64,000 bases of DNA from JBBQLG01 sp964251665 (lineage in GTDB: Bacteria > Bacteroidota > Bacteroidia > Cytophagales > Spirosomataceae). Below are positions 11,201 to 19,434 of this stretch, one piece after another. The notes under the pieces were generated by a model, which made no database searches, was not told the origin of the DNA, and worked only from the letters and a program-made list of their open reading frames with translations. Where the stretch lies: the NCBI GenBank assembly GCA_964251665.1, contig CAXUKO010000009.1, positions 197,996-261,995 on the forward strand. Reading direction: 5' to 3'. Position 1 is the stretch's first letter; the number at the start of each line of letters is the position of its first letter. Position numbers and translations under genes: made by a program.

Positions 11201-11281
11201 TCAATCATCGAGAATGCCGGCATCGACGAAATCGTTACCGAAGCCAAACAGAAACTGGCCGCTCTGGAAGGGAAGAATTAA
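8231..11281 (+). CDS. large periplasmic TPR-repeat protein
   Basis: 1016 residues with a signal peptide (cleavage near SVGWAQ, residue about 34) followed by an almost continuous tetratricopeptide solenoid to the C-terminus, with more than twenty repeat units showing AL..Y and A...Y.G..Y patterns. No enzyme domain is seen. It is the first of a plus-strand run with an outer-membrane barrel and an HU-CCDC81/SPOR protein, separated from the barrel by a 75-nt spacer containing a 15-bp hairpin. By context it is probably a periplasmic assembly or scaffold protein. This three-gene order appears conserved in related genomes as I remember them, but its role is not known to me. Confidence 0.88.
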   Translation: MQPFRFPNSLPILVCALILVQSSVGWAQRTLSFTEPDAHYRTGIELFEKNNYAASRYEFGQYLERRALSDNLRSTTGTPTADQNAVSAEYYIALTSLYIDEPGAEVLVDRFVKNHSEHPKAAQLYGDLGTYYYTKEDYNRAIGFLEKAVGGPASRQSGTASRRSDVAYKLAVSYYNTQALAKALPLFNELKGGTDPTIAPSASYYAGVINFRNNNFSEAITDFRRAGADTRYQNEIPNWIAQALYRERRYDELVAYTEPLLQRNNTNALSEVALFTAEVYYRQGQYAKALPLYKRFMAVKGAQAPAAVKFRYGQSLFKTGDYTGAIAQLKPVAGGKDTTAQFAAYTLGVSYLQTQNPTYALTAFDQAARLPFNKAIQEEAVFTHAKLQLDVNNGAGAVKELTDFNKRYPDSAFENEANELLSESYLASNNYAAAIAYIESLKRRTPKINATYQRLTYNQGVNDYNADRYEVAIRNFDKSLQTAPDASLKTSAQFWKAESLSALKRYDEAIPLYGQVRSGENGEQSLYALGYAYYNKKDYPRALTYFQNYLKASPADPASAQDAVVRIADCYFAAKQYNDAMRNYEQVIARNGVDRDYASYQKGLILSYVGRDTEAKAQFDQIQRQNPNSRYADEALFQAANVDFEKGAYQSAITGFSRLIRDKPQSALLPQTLLKRAVAYDNLQQYDPAIADYRRILSDYGNTPVAQSALLGLQNSLNDAGRPEEFNQALGQYKKGNPGSSDVEKVEFDNAKNIYGNEKYPQAIQALLAFIEEYPNSPNTNEARYYIGESYNRTGDAANALRYYYTVMTDGKSDFVVRSASRAAELERTQKNFPRAVRNYQFLLGRSSQKTDQVAAQLGLMDTYLAYNKPDSAVVFAREVLTAGSVVAGAQNRAQLALGKAASMKNDFKTAQTEFERTIALAKDVNGAEANYRIGQMLYQQKKYKESIATLLKFNELFADFDYWKGKAFILVADNNVGLNEFAQARAVLNSIIENAGIDEIVTEAKQKLAALEGKN

Positions 11282-11284
11282 GTG

Positions 11285-11330
11285 GTGGCTACAGGTTGGC
11301 AGCGTTAGAAAACGACCAACCTGTAGCCAC
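11285..11330 (+). terminator. hairpin in the spacer between TPR and barrel genes
   Basis: Perfect 15-bp stem GTGGCTACAGGTTGG (11285-11299) and its complement (11316-11330) with a 16-nt loop, only 4 nt after the TPR stop codon. No T-run follows, so it is more likely a partial attenuator or mRNA 3'-end stabiliser than a strong intrinsic terminator. Confidence 0.45.
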
Positions 11331-11356
11331 GAACTAACCACTACAAACCATTACCT

Positions 11357-13066
11357 ATGCCTTATTTTCGTTACCCTTTTCTAGTTAAGCCTGCACTGCT
11401 CACCGCAGGTCTGGTTACCCTGTCGCTGTCAGGATTCGCCCAGCAGCCCACCAAACCGACGAAACCGGTCCGGGAAGGTGAAATTGATAACCAGGAAATC
11501 ACCGTTGAGAAAAGCCGTAAAATTGATCTGCCACCGGCTAACCGGATTTTCACCAAGATTCCGTCCGTTAAAACGACTGATGAGCAGCGCAAATTGACCT
11601 ACGAGTTTCAGGACCGTAAATTAACGGTAGGAGATCCCCGGATTCAGCTGACTCCGCTGGCGACTGCAACCGGTCAGGCCGACGCGCAGCCAGCGTTCAA
11701 TAATTATGTGAAACTGGGGGGCGGGAACTACGGTACCTTTCTGGGCGACGCCTTTGTGGGCATTCACGATCAGCCGAATTATGGCGTAGAAGCTTCATTG
11801 AAGCATATTTCCTCCAGTATCGGCCCGGTCGATGGCAAGAACTCGGCCCAGAGCGATACCCGGCTGAAAGTGTCCGGCAAGTATCTGACGGATCTGTTTA
11901 AACTAACGGGTTCCCTCGGGTATGACCGGGAACAATATTATTTCTATGGTTACCGGCCTGGCCCAGAGGTAGTTAACCGTGATCAAATAAAGCAGCGCTT
12001 AAACACATTTAGGGTAAATCTGGGCATTGAGAACGTCAGCAGCGAAACGGCTATCGACTATTCGCTGAAAACAGGCCTCACTACGCTGCACGATTATTAC
12101 AACGCGTCCGAAACAGACTGGGGCACAAATTTTAAATCGTCGGTGGGCATTACGGATAATGTGGTCGCCCTGCTAACTGCCGACGCCTACGTCACGCAGC
12201 GCAGCGACGGTCCGGTGGATAACCGTAACCTGTTTCGCGTTCGACCGGCTTTCAAGTACACCTCGCCGGTATTTACCGTAACCGCAGCTATCAATGCGGT
12301 CAACGAAACCGATCGGCGCCTGGGCATCAATAACACCCGTGCTTTCCCGGTGGTGGACATTGATGTGGTACCGACGAGCAACATTCACTTTTTCGGTGGG
12401 GTCGATGGGGATGTCGTACGAAATACCCTGCGGTCTTTTCTGAGTGAGAACCGCTGGCTGGCTCCGCAGGTGGTCCTGGCGAATACCACCAAAACACTGG
12501 ATGGGTATGTCGGCTCAAAAGGAGAATTAGGATCAGGCTTCAGTTACGAAGGTCGGGTCTCCTACGCCCAGTATCGTAATTTCTACACCTTCAACAACTC
12601 GCTGAGCGTTACCGGGGCTGACACGGCGAAGTTTTTCGTCCTTTACGATGGCGGTAACGCTAAAGTCACGACCATTACGGGGCAGATCGGCTATAACCAG
12701 AAAGATAAATTCCGGTCGAATCTAAAAGTCGATGTCTTCAAGTATTCGCTCGACCGGCTCGAAGAAGCCTGGGGACGGCCGCAGATTGCCGGTACCTGGT
12801 CGAATGCCTATATCCTGAATAAGAAATTATTTGTAACGGCGGATTTGTACTATTATCAGGGCATTAAAAACAAAAACTTCGTTACGAACACGGTTACGAC
12901 CCTGAAACCCATTGTGGATGCCAACCTGAAAATTGACTATTTCTTAGGTCAGCAGCTATCCGCTTTCGTCGCGCTCAATAATATCCTGGGGCAGAATTAC
13001 CAGCGGTATTTGTATTACAAAGTTCAGGGTCTTAACTTTCAGGGAGGAATTTCTTATTCCTTCTAA
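11357..13066 (+). CDS. outer-membrane beta-barrel protein (TonB-receptor-like, plugless)
   Basis: 569 residues. Signal peptide at 1-28 (ALLTAGLVTLSLSGFAQ), then a segment with EITVEKSRKIDLPPANRIF, then a long run of alternating polar/hydrophobic strands ending in an aromatic C-terminal strand (FQGGISYSF), the hallmark of outer-membrane barrels. The strand pattern resembles TonB-dependent receptor barrels, but no plug domain or TonB box is evident. It follows the 1016-residue TPR gene and precedes the HU/SPOR gene by 23 nt, suggesting co-transcription. Cargo or function unknown; the TPR partner could be its periplasmic adaptor (inference). Confidence 0.8.
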   Translation: MPYFRYPFLVKPALLTAGLVTLSLSGFAQQPTKPTKPVREGEIDNQEITVEKSRKIDLPPANRIFTKIPSVKTTDEQRKLTYEFQDRKLTVGDPRIQLTPLATATGQADAQPAFNNYVKLGGGNYGTFLGDAFVGIHDQPNYGVEASLKHISSSIGPVDGKNSAQSDTRLKVSGKYLTDLFKLTGSLGYDREQYYFYGYRPGPEVVNRDQIKQRLNTFRVNLGIENVSSETAIDYSLKTGLTTLHDYYNASETDWGTNFKSSVGITDNVVALLTADAYVTQRSDGPVDNRNLFRVRPAFKYTSPVFTVTAAINAVNETDRRLGINNTRAFPVVDIDVVPTSNIHFFGGVDGDVVRNTLRSFLSENRWLAPQVVLANTTKTLDGYVGSKGELGSGFSYEGRVSYAQYRNFYTFNNSLSVTGADTAKFFVLYDGGNAKVTTITGQIGYNQKDKFRSNLKVDVFKYSLDRLEEAWGRPQIAGTWSNAYILNKKLFVTADLYYYQGIKNKNFVTNTVTTLKPIVDANLKIDYFLGQQLSAFVALNNILGQNYQRYLYYKVQGLNFQGGISYSF

Positions 13067-13089
13067 TCACTCCTGACCACCCTGCACCG

Positions 13090-14220
13090 ATGACTCCTGT
13101 TGGCGATTACCTCAAGAAACTGTTGTATCAGTACGACTGTCTGGTCGTTCCCGAGTTTGGTGCTTTTCTGACGCATTACCTGCCTGCCTCGTTTTCTGAA
13201 GCGACGGGTCAGTACCTGCCTCCCCGCAAGCGACTGGCCTTCAATGAAGCCCTGCGTTTGGACGACGGCATTCTTATTAATTATGTCATGCTGCATGAGT
13301 CGTTGACCCGCGATGAGGCTCTGCGCTACATCAATGGGTTTGTGACGGCTATGAAGCAGCAGATTCGGGTGGGCGGCAGCTATACGCTTGATGGCGTTGG
13401 TCTGCTAACGACCAATGAAGAGGGCCGCCTGCAGTTTCATCCTGAGCTTCGCCATAATTTTGAGGCCGAATCCTACGGGTTTCAGCCCATTCAGGCGCAA
13501 TACTGCGAATCGACCGAGGTAAGTTTACCCGTTTCGGTGCTGCCCTTTGTGTCCAATACGCTTCCTGCTGTGGCCGGTTCTTTGATGGAAGAAGGGCAAC
13601 TGATGCCCATGCCGGTTCGTCGTCCGGTCTGGCACTGGGTAGCGGCTACACTGTTACTGGGGGCGATGGGTGTATACAGTTATTTTTCTGTTGTGCAGCA
13701 GGGACAGTTATTGCAGAGTAGCTTGAGTCCGGCATCGCTGCTACGGATGCCAACATTGATGACCGAATCGGAGCCTGTACGTGTGCCTGTGTCAACGCCG
13801 GTAGTTACAGCCCCCCCGAAACCGATTGCTGTTGAATCTGCGCCTAAGGTCGCTCCAACTCCGCCGGTCGTGGCAGCTGCTCCTGTTGTGGCAGCGCCGG
13901 TCATTGTAGCCGCTAAACCGGTTACCGTGCCTTCAATCCGGAAAGCGGTTCCTACTTCGCGAAAACGGTTAGAACTGGTAGTTGCTAAACCATTTTTGGT
14001 AGTGGCAGGGAGCTTTTCGAGTCGTAGTAATGCCTTGCGGTTACAGCGCCGGTTGCGCAAAGCCGGTTATGAAGATGCGTACCTGATGGTGCCTAAACGT
14101 CGTCGTGAACTGATTAAAGTAGCGGCCTATGGTGCCACATCAGTGGTAGAAGCCGATACCGTTATGGCGAAACTCAGCGAATTAACGGGTACGCCAGCCT
14201 GGCTGATGCGTACCCATTAA
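13090..14220 (+). CDS. HU-CCDC81 and SPOR domain membrane protein
   Basis: 376 residues with three parts. The N-terminal ~130 residues match the bacterial HU-CCDC81 domain pair (YDCLVVPEFGAFLTHYLPA, then RVGGSYTLDGVGLL). A single membrane helix lies at about 182-203 (WVAATLLLGAMGVYSYFSVV) and a Pro/Ala/Val-rich linker at about 235-295. A C-terminal SPOR domain at about 298-374 contains FLVVAGSFSSRSNALRLQ. SPOR domains bind denuded septal peptidoglycan, so the protein probably links a cytoplasmic HU-like module to the cell-wall division site. The last gene of the run begun at 8231; a terminator follows. Confidence 0.88.
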   Translation: MTPVGDYLKKLLYQYDCLVVPEFGAFLTHYLPASFSEATGQYLPPRKRLAFNEALRLDDGILINYVMLHESLTRDEALRYINGFVTAMKQQIRVGGSYTLDGVGLLTTNEEGRLQFHPELRHNFEAESYGFQPIQAQYCESTEVSLPVSVLPFVSNTLPAVAGSLMEEGQLMPMPVRRPVWHWVAATLLLGAMGVYSYFSVVQQGQLLQSSLSPASLLRMPTLMTESEPVRVPVSTPVVTAPPKPIAVESAPKVAPTPPVVAAAPVVAAPVIVAAKPVTVPSIRKAVPTSRKRLELVVAKPFLVVAGSFSSRSNALRLQRRLRKAGYEDAYLMVPKRRRELIKVAAYGATSVVEADTVMAKLSELTGTPAWLMRTH

Positions 14221-14245
14221 TAGATGTACCTATACTAATAAGAGT

Positions 14246-14272
14246 AAGGCAGTCCGCAGACTGCCTTTTTTT
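14246..14272 (+). terminator. intrinsic terminator after HU/SPOR gene
   Basis: Stem AAGGCAGTC / GACTGCCTT (14246-14254 with 14259-14267), 4-nt loop, followed by a run of T. Ends the TPR-barrel-HU/SPOR unit. Confidence 0.85.
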
Positions 14273-14285
14273 ATATCCTGTCGCT

Positions 14286-14293
14286 TATCTTTG
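14286..14293 (+). promoter_or_regulatory. candidate -7 element of the tonB-folC-trmB operon
   Basis: TATCTTTG matches the Bacteroidota -7 consensus TAnnTTTG and lies 21 nt before the tonB start, directly after the preceding terminator. No good -33 TTTG is seen. Confidence 0.5.
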
Positions 14294-14313
14294 CGGTCGT
14301 TCCGGTCTGGTAA

Positions 14314-15318
14314 ATGGCTCAGAACGATAAACGAAATACAGACATTCATCGTTTATCAATGGACTTTTCTGCCCTTTCTATGACACGCACTGCCTACGAA
14401 AACGAACCTGAAGCCCGGATGCTGGCAGCTACCGGGGCTTTTGTCGTCACGGCCTTAGTCCTGATCGTACTGTTTTTCATTACGTTGTCTCATTCCATTC
14501 CGCAGCCACCGCCTATTCAGTTTGTGGAAGTGAATTTCGGTACGGACAATATCGGTAGTGGGAACATACAAACACGAAATAAACCCAATAACTCCAAACG
14601 GGCGGTGGAGGTGAAGAAAGCCGAGGATAAGCCGAATCCTAAGGTCACGACAACGAACCGGGTCGAGAAAACACCCGTCACACCGGTACCTAAAGTGGCT
14701 GAAGCGAAAGTTGCTAAAGTCGTTCGGGAACGACCTGATATTGCCTCTAAAGTCGAGAGTCCGGTTACGACACCTGAACGGCCGGAGCCCAAAAAAACAA
14801 CGGCTACTGCCCCCACTCCGACGCCCGCGCCACCAAGAGCCGAGCCCGTAAAGAAGGTAGAAACGGTTGACCCTAATGCCTTATACAAACGGTCATCGGG
14901 GGGCGGTGGGTCTAATGGTACTGTTGGTCGTGAATCAGGTACGGGAGGTAATAACAATGGCGATGACCGTTCGGGCGTCGGGGATAAAGGAAACCCCAAC
15001 GGTAAAATCGACGCTAAAGGCTTATATGGTACACCGGGAGGGTCGGGTTCCGGGGTGAATTTTGATGTGTCCGGCTGGTCGATGAGTGGCCGCCCGTCTG
15101 TAAATGATGATTCGGATGAAACCGGCAAGATCGTCTTTCAGCTAAAGGTTGATCAGAGTGGGGATATTATATCGGTCAGAACGCTTCAATCGAATGTAAG
15201 CCCAACTGTGGCTGACTTATACCGGAAAGCGGTGCAGCGGCTCCGGTTGGTTCCCAAGTCGTCAGTAACGCCACCGGTCTCAACGGGTACCATTACGTTT
15301 ATCATCAAGTCAAAATAA
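14314..15318 (+). CDS. tonB: TonB-family energy transducer
   Basis: 334 residues: short cytoplasmic N-terminus, one membrane anchor at about 37-58 (LAATGAFVVTALVLIVLFFI), a Lys/Pro/Val-rich periplasm-spanning linker (about 85-190), a Gly/Asn-rich stretch (about 195-245) and a C-terminal TonB-type domain (GKIVFQLKVDQSGDIISVRT). It would transmit proton-motive force from ExbBD to outer-membrane receptors. ExbB/ExbD genes are not in the window. The stop codon abuts the folC ATG with no spacer, so the two are co-transcribed and probably translationally coupled. The start at 14314 is a moderately supported choice: Met16 is an alternative. Confidence 0.85.
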   Translation: MAQNDKRNTDIHRLSMDFSALSMTRTAYENEPEARMLAATGAFVVTALVLIVLFFITLSHSIPQPPPIQFVEVNFGTDNIGSGNIQTRNKPNNSKRAVEVKKAEDKPNPKVTTTNRVEKTPVTPVPKVAEAKVAKVVRERPDIASKVESPVTTPERPEPKKTTATAPTPTPAPPRAEPVKKVETVDPNALYKRSSGGGGSNGTVGRESGTGGNNNGDDRSGVGDKGNPNGKIDAKGLYGTPGGSGSGVNFDVSGWSMSGRPSVNDDSDETGKIVFQLKVDQSGDIISVRTLQSNVSPTVADLYRKAVQRLRLVPKSSVTPPVSTGTITFIIKSK

Positions 15319-16623
15319 ATGGAGTACGCGCAGGCGGTAGCTTATCTGTATGACCGGCTGCCGGTATTTCACCGGATAGGAGCGAAGGCCCTTAAACCCG
15401 GCCTTGGGAATACCGAAGCGCTCTGTGCCGCTTTGGGAAATCCAGAGCGTCAATTTCGGGCTATTCACGTAGCGGGAACCAATGGTAAAGGCAGCACCTC
15501 GCATATGTTGGCATCGGTTTATCAGGCCGCTGGCTACCGGGTTGGTCTGTACACGTCTCCCCATCTGAAATCATTTACCGAGCGCATTCGCATTAACGGG
15601 AAGCCCATATCCGATGCGGAGGTGGCTGAGTTCGTTACCCGTTACCAGTCGCTGATTGACTCCATCGAACCGTCTTTTTTTGAAGTCACGGTGGCCATCG
15701 CCTTCGATTACTTTGCCCGCCAAACGGTCGATATTGCTATCGTTGAGGTGGGCCTTGGCGGACGGCTCGATTCTACCAATGTCATTACCCCGCTGCTGTC
15801 GCTTATTACCAATATTGGGTGGGATCATACCGATCTGTTAGGGGATACCCTGCCGCTGATTGCCGCTGAGAAAGCCGGCATTATCAAACCCGAAGTACCG
15901 GTGGTGATCGGGGAGACACATCCGGAAACAGCCGAGGTGTTTAGCCGGGTTGCCGACGCGCACCACGCACCTATTCATTTTGCCGATACGCTTTATTCGG
16001 CAACGGACAATGGTGTGCAGTCGGGTCGGAGGGAGGTAATTGTTGAATCGCACCCATCACTCACAAAAGAATCGTTTCACCTTGATTTAACAGGTGGCTA
16101 TCAGGTAAAAAACCTGTTGGCTGTGCTGGCGACGGTATCGGAATTGCAGGTTGTTTTTCCGGTATCCAAGGTAGACCTGCATCGTGGGCTGGCTTCAGTT
16201 ACGGAGACAACGGGCCTTAAAGGTCGTTTTCAGACGCTTCATGAGCATCCAACTGTGATCGTTGACACTGCGCACAATCAGCCGGGCATCATTGCCTTAT
16301 TTGAATCGATCCGGTCGCTGACGTATGTGCACTTACACCTTATTATTGGTTTCGTGCAGGATAAAGATGTAACGGCGGTGCTCCGTCTGTTGCCAGTGAA
16401 TGCTTTATATTACCTGTGTCAGTTTGATTCTCCGCGGGCTATGCCTGTGGAGGCCTTACAACAGTTGACTACACAAGTTGGTCTGCTAACCGAACAACAC
16501 AAGTCCCGGCTATTTTTAGACGTAAATCAGGCGCTTATTACCGCGCTTGCCGAAGCAGGGCCTGACGATTTGATTGTGGTGACGGGAAGTACCTACCTCG
16601 TGGCCGAATTAACCCATTTATAA
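15319..16623 (+). CDS. folC: folylpolyglutamate synthase / dihydrofolate synthase
   Basis: 434-residue Mur-ligase-family enzyme that adds glutamate to dihydropteroate or folates in an ATP-dependent reaction. P-loop GTNGKGS at residues 53-59; family motifs YTSPHL and ERIRIN follow, and EVGLGGRLDSTN is the magnesium-binding region. HNQPGI matches the C-terminal domain. Length is normal. Start ATG at 15319 directly follows the tonB stop. A folate-pathway partner, folP, lies about 43 kb away in the same window. Confidence 0.94.
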   Translation: MEYAQAVAYLYDRLPVFHRIGAKALKPGLGNTEALCAALGNPERQFRAIHVAGTNGKGSTSHMLASVYQAAGYRVGLYTSPHLKSFTERIRINGKPISDAEVAEFVTRYQSLIDSIEPSFFEVTVAIAFDYFARQTVDIAIVEVGLGGRLDSTNVITPLLSLITNIGWDHTDLLGDTLPLIAAEKAGIIKPEVPVVIGETHPETAEVFSRVADAHHAPIHFADTLYSATDNGVQSGRREVIVESHPSLTKESFHLDLTGGYQVKNLLAVLATVSELQVVFPVSKVDLHRGLASVTETTGLKGRFQTLHEHPTVIVDTAHNQPGIIALFESIRSLTYVHLHLIIGFVQDKDVTAVLRLLPVNALYYLCQFDSPRAMPVEALQQLTTQVGLLTEQHKSRLFLDVNQALITALAEAGPDDLIVVTGSTYLVAELTHL

Positions 16624-16626
16624 ACC

Positions 16627-17289
16627 GTGACTCGTAGAAAACAACATCGCTTTGAGCACAATGCTGAGAGCCCATACGTCATTGAGGCTGGTAAGCCGCA
16701 GTACACAGCACTAAAAGGACAGTGGCGAGCCGAGTACTTTCACAACCAGCATCCAATTGTACTTGAACTCGCTTGTGGCAAGGGCGAATACACGGTTGGA
16801 TTAGGTAAAGCTTATCCAGAGAAAAACTTTATTGGGGTCGATATCAAAGGCGATCGTATTGCCCGGGGTTCGCTGGCGGCTCAGGCGGTAGCACTCACAA
16901 ACGTCGCTTTTTTGCGAACGGATATCCGCTATCTGCTGGAATTTTTTGGGGAAGGAGAGGTCGATGAGATCTGGATTACGTTTCCAGACCCGCAACCCCG
17001 GGACCGTCAGGAAAAGCACAGGCTAACTCACCCGGGATTTTTGAAACTGTATCGTCATGTCCTGGCGGATGATGGACTGTTGCATTTGAAAACGGATAAT
17101 ACTGAATTTTTCGAGTATAGTTTACAAATGTTGCCAGTATCTGGTTTTACAAATATCATTTATACGCATGACCTCTACCAGTCGCCCCTTAATAATTTAC
17201 ATTTGGGAATTAAGACAAAGTATGAGGGTATGTTCTTCGAACAGGGATTTTCGATCAAATACCTGCAATGCAAAAAAGGCGCGGTATGA
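16627..17289 (+). CDS. trmB: tRNA (guanine-N7-)-methyltransferase
   Basis: 220 residues, GTG start 4 nt after the folC stop, so the third gene of the operon. Rossmann SAM-binding segment ELACGKGEYTVGLG (about residues 47-60) and IGVDIKGDR. The signature WITFPDPQPRDRQEKHRL is typical of TrmB, which methylates G46 in the variable loop of tRNAs. The stop codon TGA (17287-17289) lies in the loop of the downstream terminator. Confidence 0.93.
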   Translation: MTRRKQHRFEHNAESPYVIEAGKPQYTALKGQWRAEYFHNQHPIVLELACGKGEYTVGLGKAYPEKNFIGVDIKGDRIARGSLAAQAVALTNVAFLRTDIRYLLEFFGEGEVDEIWITFPDPQPRDRQEKHRLTHPGFLKLYRHVLADDGLLHLKTDNTEFFEYSLQMLPVSGFTNIIYTHDLYQSPLNNLHLGIKTKYEGMFFEQGFSIKYLQCKKGAV

Positions 17290-17303
17290 GCCGCGCCTTT
17301 TTT
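17272..17303. terminator. bidirectional terminator between trmB and gapA
   Basis: Stem of 13 bp (17272-17284 with 17291-17303), core GGCGCGG, flanked by A-run and T-run so it can work on both strands. The trmB stop codon is inside the loop. Confidence 0.9.
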
Positions 17304-17333
17304 AGAACTGTTACTAAACTAACCAGACTGGCT

Positions 17334-18329
17334 TTAGGAAGCTAACTTCTCCATCAGGTCAGCCACCCGGCTCGAATAACCATATTCGTTATCGTACCAG
17401 CCAACCACTTTAACCAGTGTACCCTGCGCTGAAGTCAATTCGGAGTCAAAAATGCAGGAGTGTGAGTTACCAATGATGTCAATTGAGACAATTGGATCAG
17501 TGCAGTACTCCAGAATACCCTTCATAGTTGTCTCAGAGGCCAGTTTCATGGCGTTGTTAATTTCTTCAACCGTAGCCTCACGCTTCAATACAACCGTGAA
17601 ATCGGTAATCGATCCATCTGGTGTGGGAACGCGCATGGCGTTGCCGTCCAGTTTGCCTTTCAGATGTGGCAGAACTAAACCAACCGCTTTAGCCGCGCCT
17701 GTAGAGGTAGGAACAATGGATACGGCAGCAGCACGGGCCCGGCGCAGGTCGGAATGAGGTGCATCCTGAAGATTCTGATCCGCTGTGTATGCGTGAATCG
17801 TAGTCATGAAACCTTTTTCAATCCCGAACGTGTCGTCCAGCACCTTAGCCATTGGGGCAAGGCAGTTTGTTGTGCAGGAAGCGTTGGACAGAATCGTCTC
17901 GCTGCCTGTCAGTGTGTCTTCATTAACACCGAGAACGATTGTTGGAATGTTGCCTTTAGCGGGCGCAGAGATCACAACTTTCTTACAACCTGCTTCCAAA
18001 TGCTGGCCTGCACCAGCTTCGTCTACAAAGCGGCCCGTAGATTCCAGTACGACATCAACTTCCAGTTCCTTCCAGGGTAACTTTTTAGGATCACGTTCTG
18101 CGTATGCTTTTATACGGACGCCATTGACAGTAATACTATCTGCATCCGAGGAAACCTCCCCGGCAAATTTGCCATGTACTGAATCGTATTTCAGCAGATG
18201 AGCAAGTGTTGCGTTGTCAGTAAGGTCATTGATTGCTACGATTTCCACGTTTTCTTTTTCAAGTAAACGCCGAAACGACAGACGGCCGATACGACCAAAG
18301 CCGTTGATCGCTACTTTAATGGTTGCCAT
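17334..18329 (-). CDS. gapA: glyceraldehyde-3-phosphate dehydrogenase, type I
   Basis: 331-residue glycolytic enzyme converting glyceraldehyde-3-phosphate, NAD and phosphate to 1,3-bisphosphoglycerate. Dinucleotide motif NGFGRIGR at residues 9-16, INDL with Asp35 (typical of NAD preference), and the catalytic loop SNASCTTNCLAP with Cys152. The C-terminal WYDNEYGYS signature is present. Full length. It has its own promoter (TATCTTTG) and faces a 1.1-kb gene-free AT-rich block upstream. Confidence 0.97.
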   Translation of the reverse strand: MATIKVAINGFGRIGRLSFRRLLEKENVEIVAINDLTDNATLAHLLKYDSVHGKFAGEVSSDADSITVNGVRIKAYAERDPKKLPWKELEVDVVLESTGRFVDEAGAGQHLEAGCKKVVISAPAKGNIPTIVLGVNEDTLTGSETILSNASCTTNCLAPMAKVLDDTFGIEKGFMTTIHAYTADQNLQDAPHSDLRRARAAAVSIVPTSTGAAKAVGLVLPHLKGKLDGNAMRVPTPDGSITDFTVVLKREATVEEINNAMKLASETTMKGILEYCTDPIVSIDIIGNSHSCIFDSELTSAQGTLVKVVGWYDNEYGYSSRVADLMEKLAS

Positions 18330-18355
18330 TCGTACAGATGTTTTGGTTTAACGCT

Positions 18356-18363
18356 CAAAGATA
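18356..18363 (-). promoter_or_regulatory. candidate -7 element of gapA
   Basis: TATCTTTG on the minus strand (TAnnTTTG consensus), 26 nt upstream of the gapA ATG. No clear -33 element at the usual distance. Confidence 0.45.
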
Positions 18364-18397
18364 ATAATTTATAATAGGTAGTGTCGCATCTGAATTT

Positions 18398-18557
18398 TTA
18401 GCAAAAAATACTAAACCATTATTAGCAATCATCTATATTATTAGCAATAATAGCAATATTAACTAAATATAATTAGTTTTTTCGCAAATTTTGTCAAAAT
18501 ATTCGATAAATGTTAGCATTATAGTAGTAATTTGCTAATAATATGTATATTTAGCAA
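18398..18557. repeat. cluster of TTAGCAA heptamers
   Basis: Exact TTAGCAA at 18398, 18422, 18441 and 18551, one on the opposite strand at 18532-18538. One-mismatch copies are at 18450 (ATAGCAA), 18481 (TTCGCAA) and 18513 (TTAGCAT). All lie within 160 bp upstream of gapA in very AT-rich DNA. Such clustering looks like binding sites for a DNA-binding protein. Confidence 0.5.
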
Positions 18558-19434
18558 GAAGTGCTTTATTATTACTAATACGTCTTTTATAGGAATAGTG
18601 GGGGTAGGATAGTGTGCTAAGCCTTTAATAATCTATTATTTCTTACACCCATTACGTTATTATATCTTATACACGGCTAGTCACTTAGGGATCTAACTTG
18701 TACAATAGGGTAGTACATTCTTCAAATTAATAGCATCAATACCGCTCGTACTCCTTTTTATTATCTACTCACTCAATACAGGCTAAAAACTTCCAGACTA
18801 CATACAGTCTCCAAAATTGTAGCTTCTAGGCTTACTTCTAAAACTCCATATTATTTTATTAAGGTAGTAGGGCAAAGCTTTATAAGACTAGCAATTAGTT
18901 AAAGGGCTGTAGATATACTATACTACGTTAGCTAAGTTACGCATCCAAACAAAGACTTGAGACTTACTCATAGACGGTGATTTCGAACAGGTAAAACCAT
19001 AAGGAGCCTCCTACACAATACCTATACTCAATTGAAACTTATGCGAAAGTCAATGTGTGATAACACAACCCTTCGCCACGAAGCTAACATAAGTATTGAC
19101 ATCTTCAGAGTTGATAAATCATAGGCACAGGAGCCCAGATAATCTTTTGATATATCTGGAGTCCATTGCTATAGCCACCCAATAAACCGATCAGAACACA
19201 GATCAGACACGGCTATCATAAAGCGGCAGTGTATCTTTGACCAACTTACTTATTGACGAGTAGCGTACTGTTATGACTGTAAACAGAGTATTCTATTACT
19301 AAAGGATAGTAGTTCAGAGAATATTAATCTCAGCTATTTTGACAGAATAAAATTCTGATGCAGTTTTCTACTTTTTTGCAAGATGTTATTTATCAATGAG
19401 TTAAGCTGCTTTAACTAAACTATTAATTAAGATT

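Larger units (their letters stand above)
18330..19434. other. AT-rich gene-free block 1
   Basis: About 1.1 kb without an open frame of useful length on either strand, much more AT-rich than the surrounding genes. It contains the gapA promoter, a cluster of TTAGCAA heptamers (18398-18557) and an isolated TATCTTTG at 19232-19239 that could serve dapD with a long leader. No tRNA, rRNA or known structured RNA is recognised. It may be regulatory, structural (replication or segregation) or decayed DNA. Confidence 0.7.

Noticed and set aside
18660..18690. TTATACACG near a DnaA-box consensus, and TAGTAGTAA like DnaA-trios at about 18521-18531
   Set aside because: Single weak matches without a cluster of DnaA boxes; core-gene orientation also argues against an origin in this window.
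18960..19240. Fragments on the minus strand faintly resembling an IS1-type transposase (RFMIAV, later LSHIDF at roughly fitting distance)
   Set aside because: Only scattered residues agree, several stop codons and frame changes are needed, and the comparison is from memory. No inverted repeats or target duplications seen.
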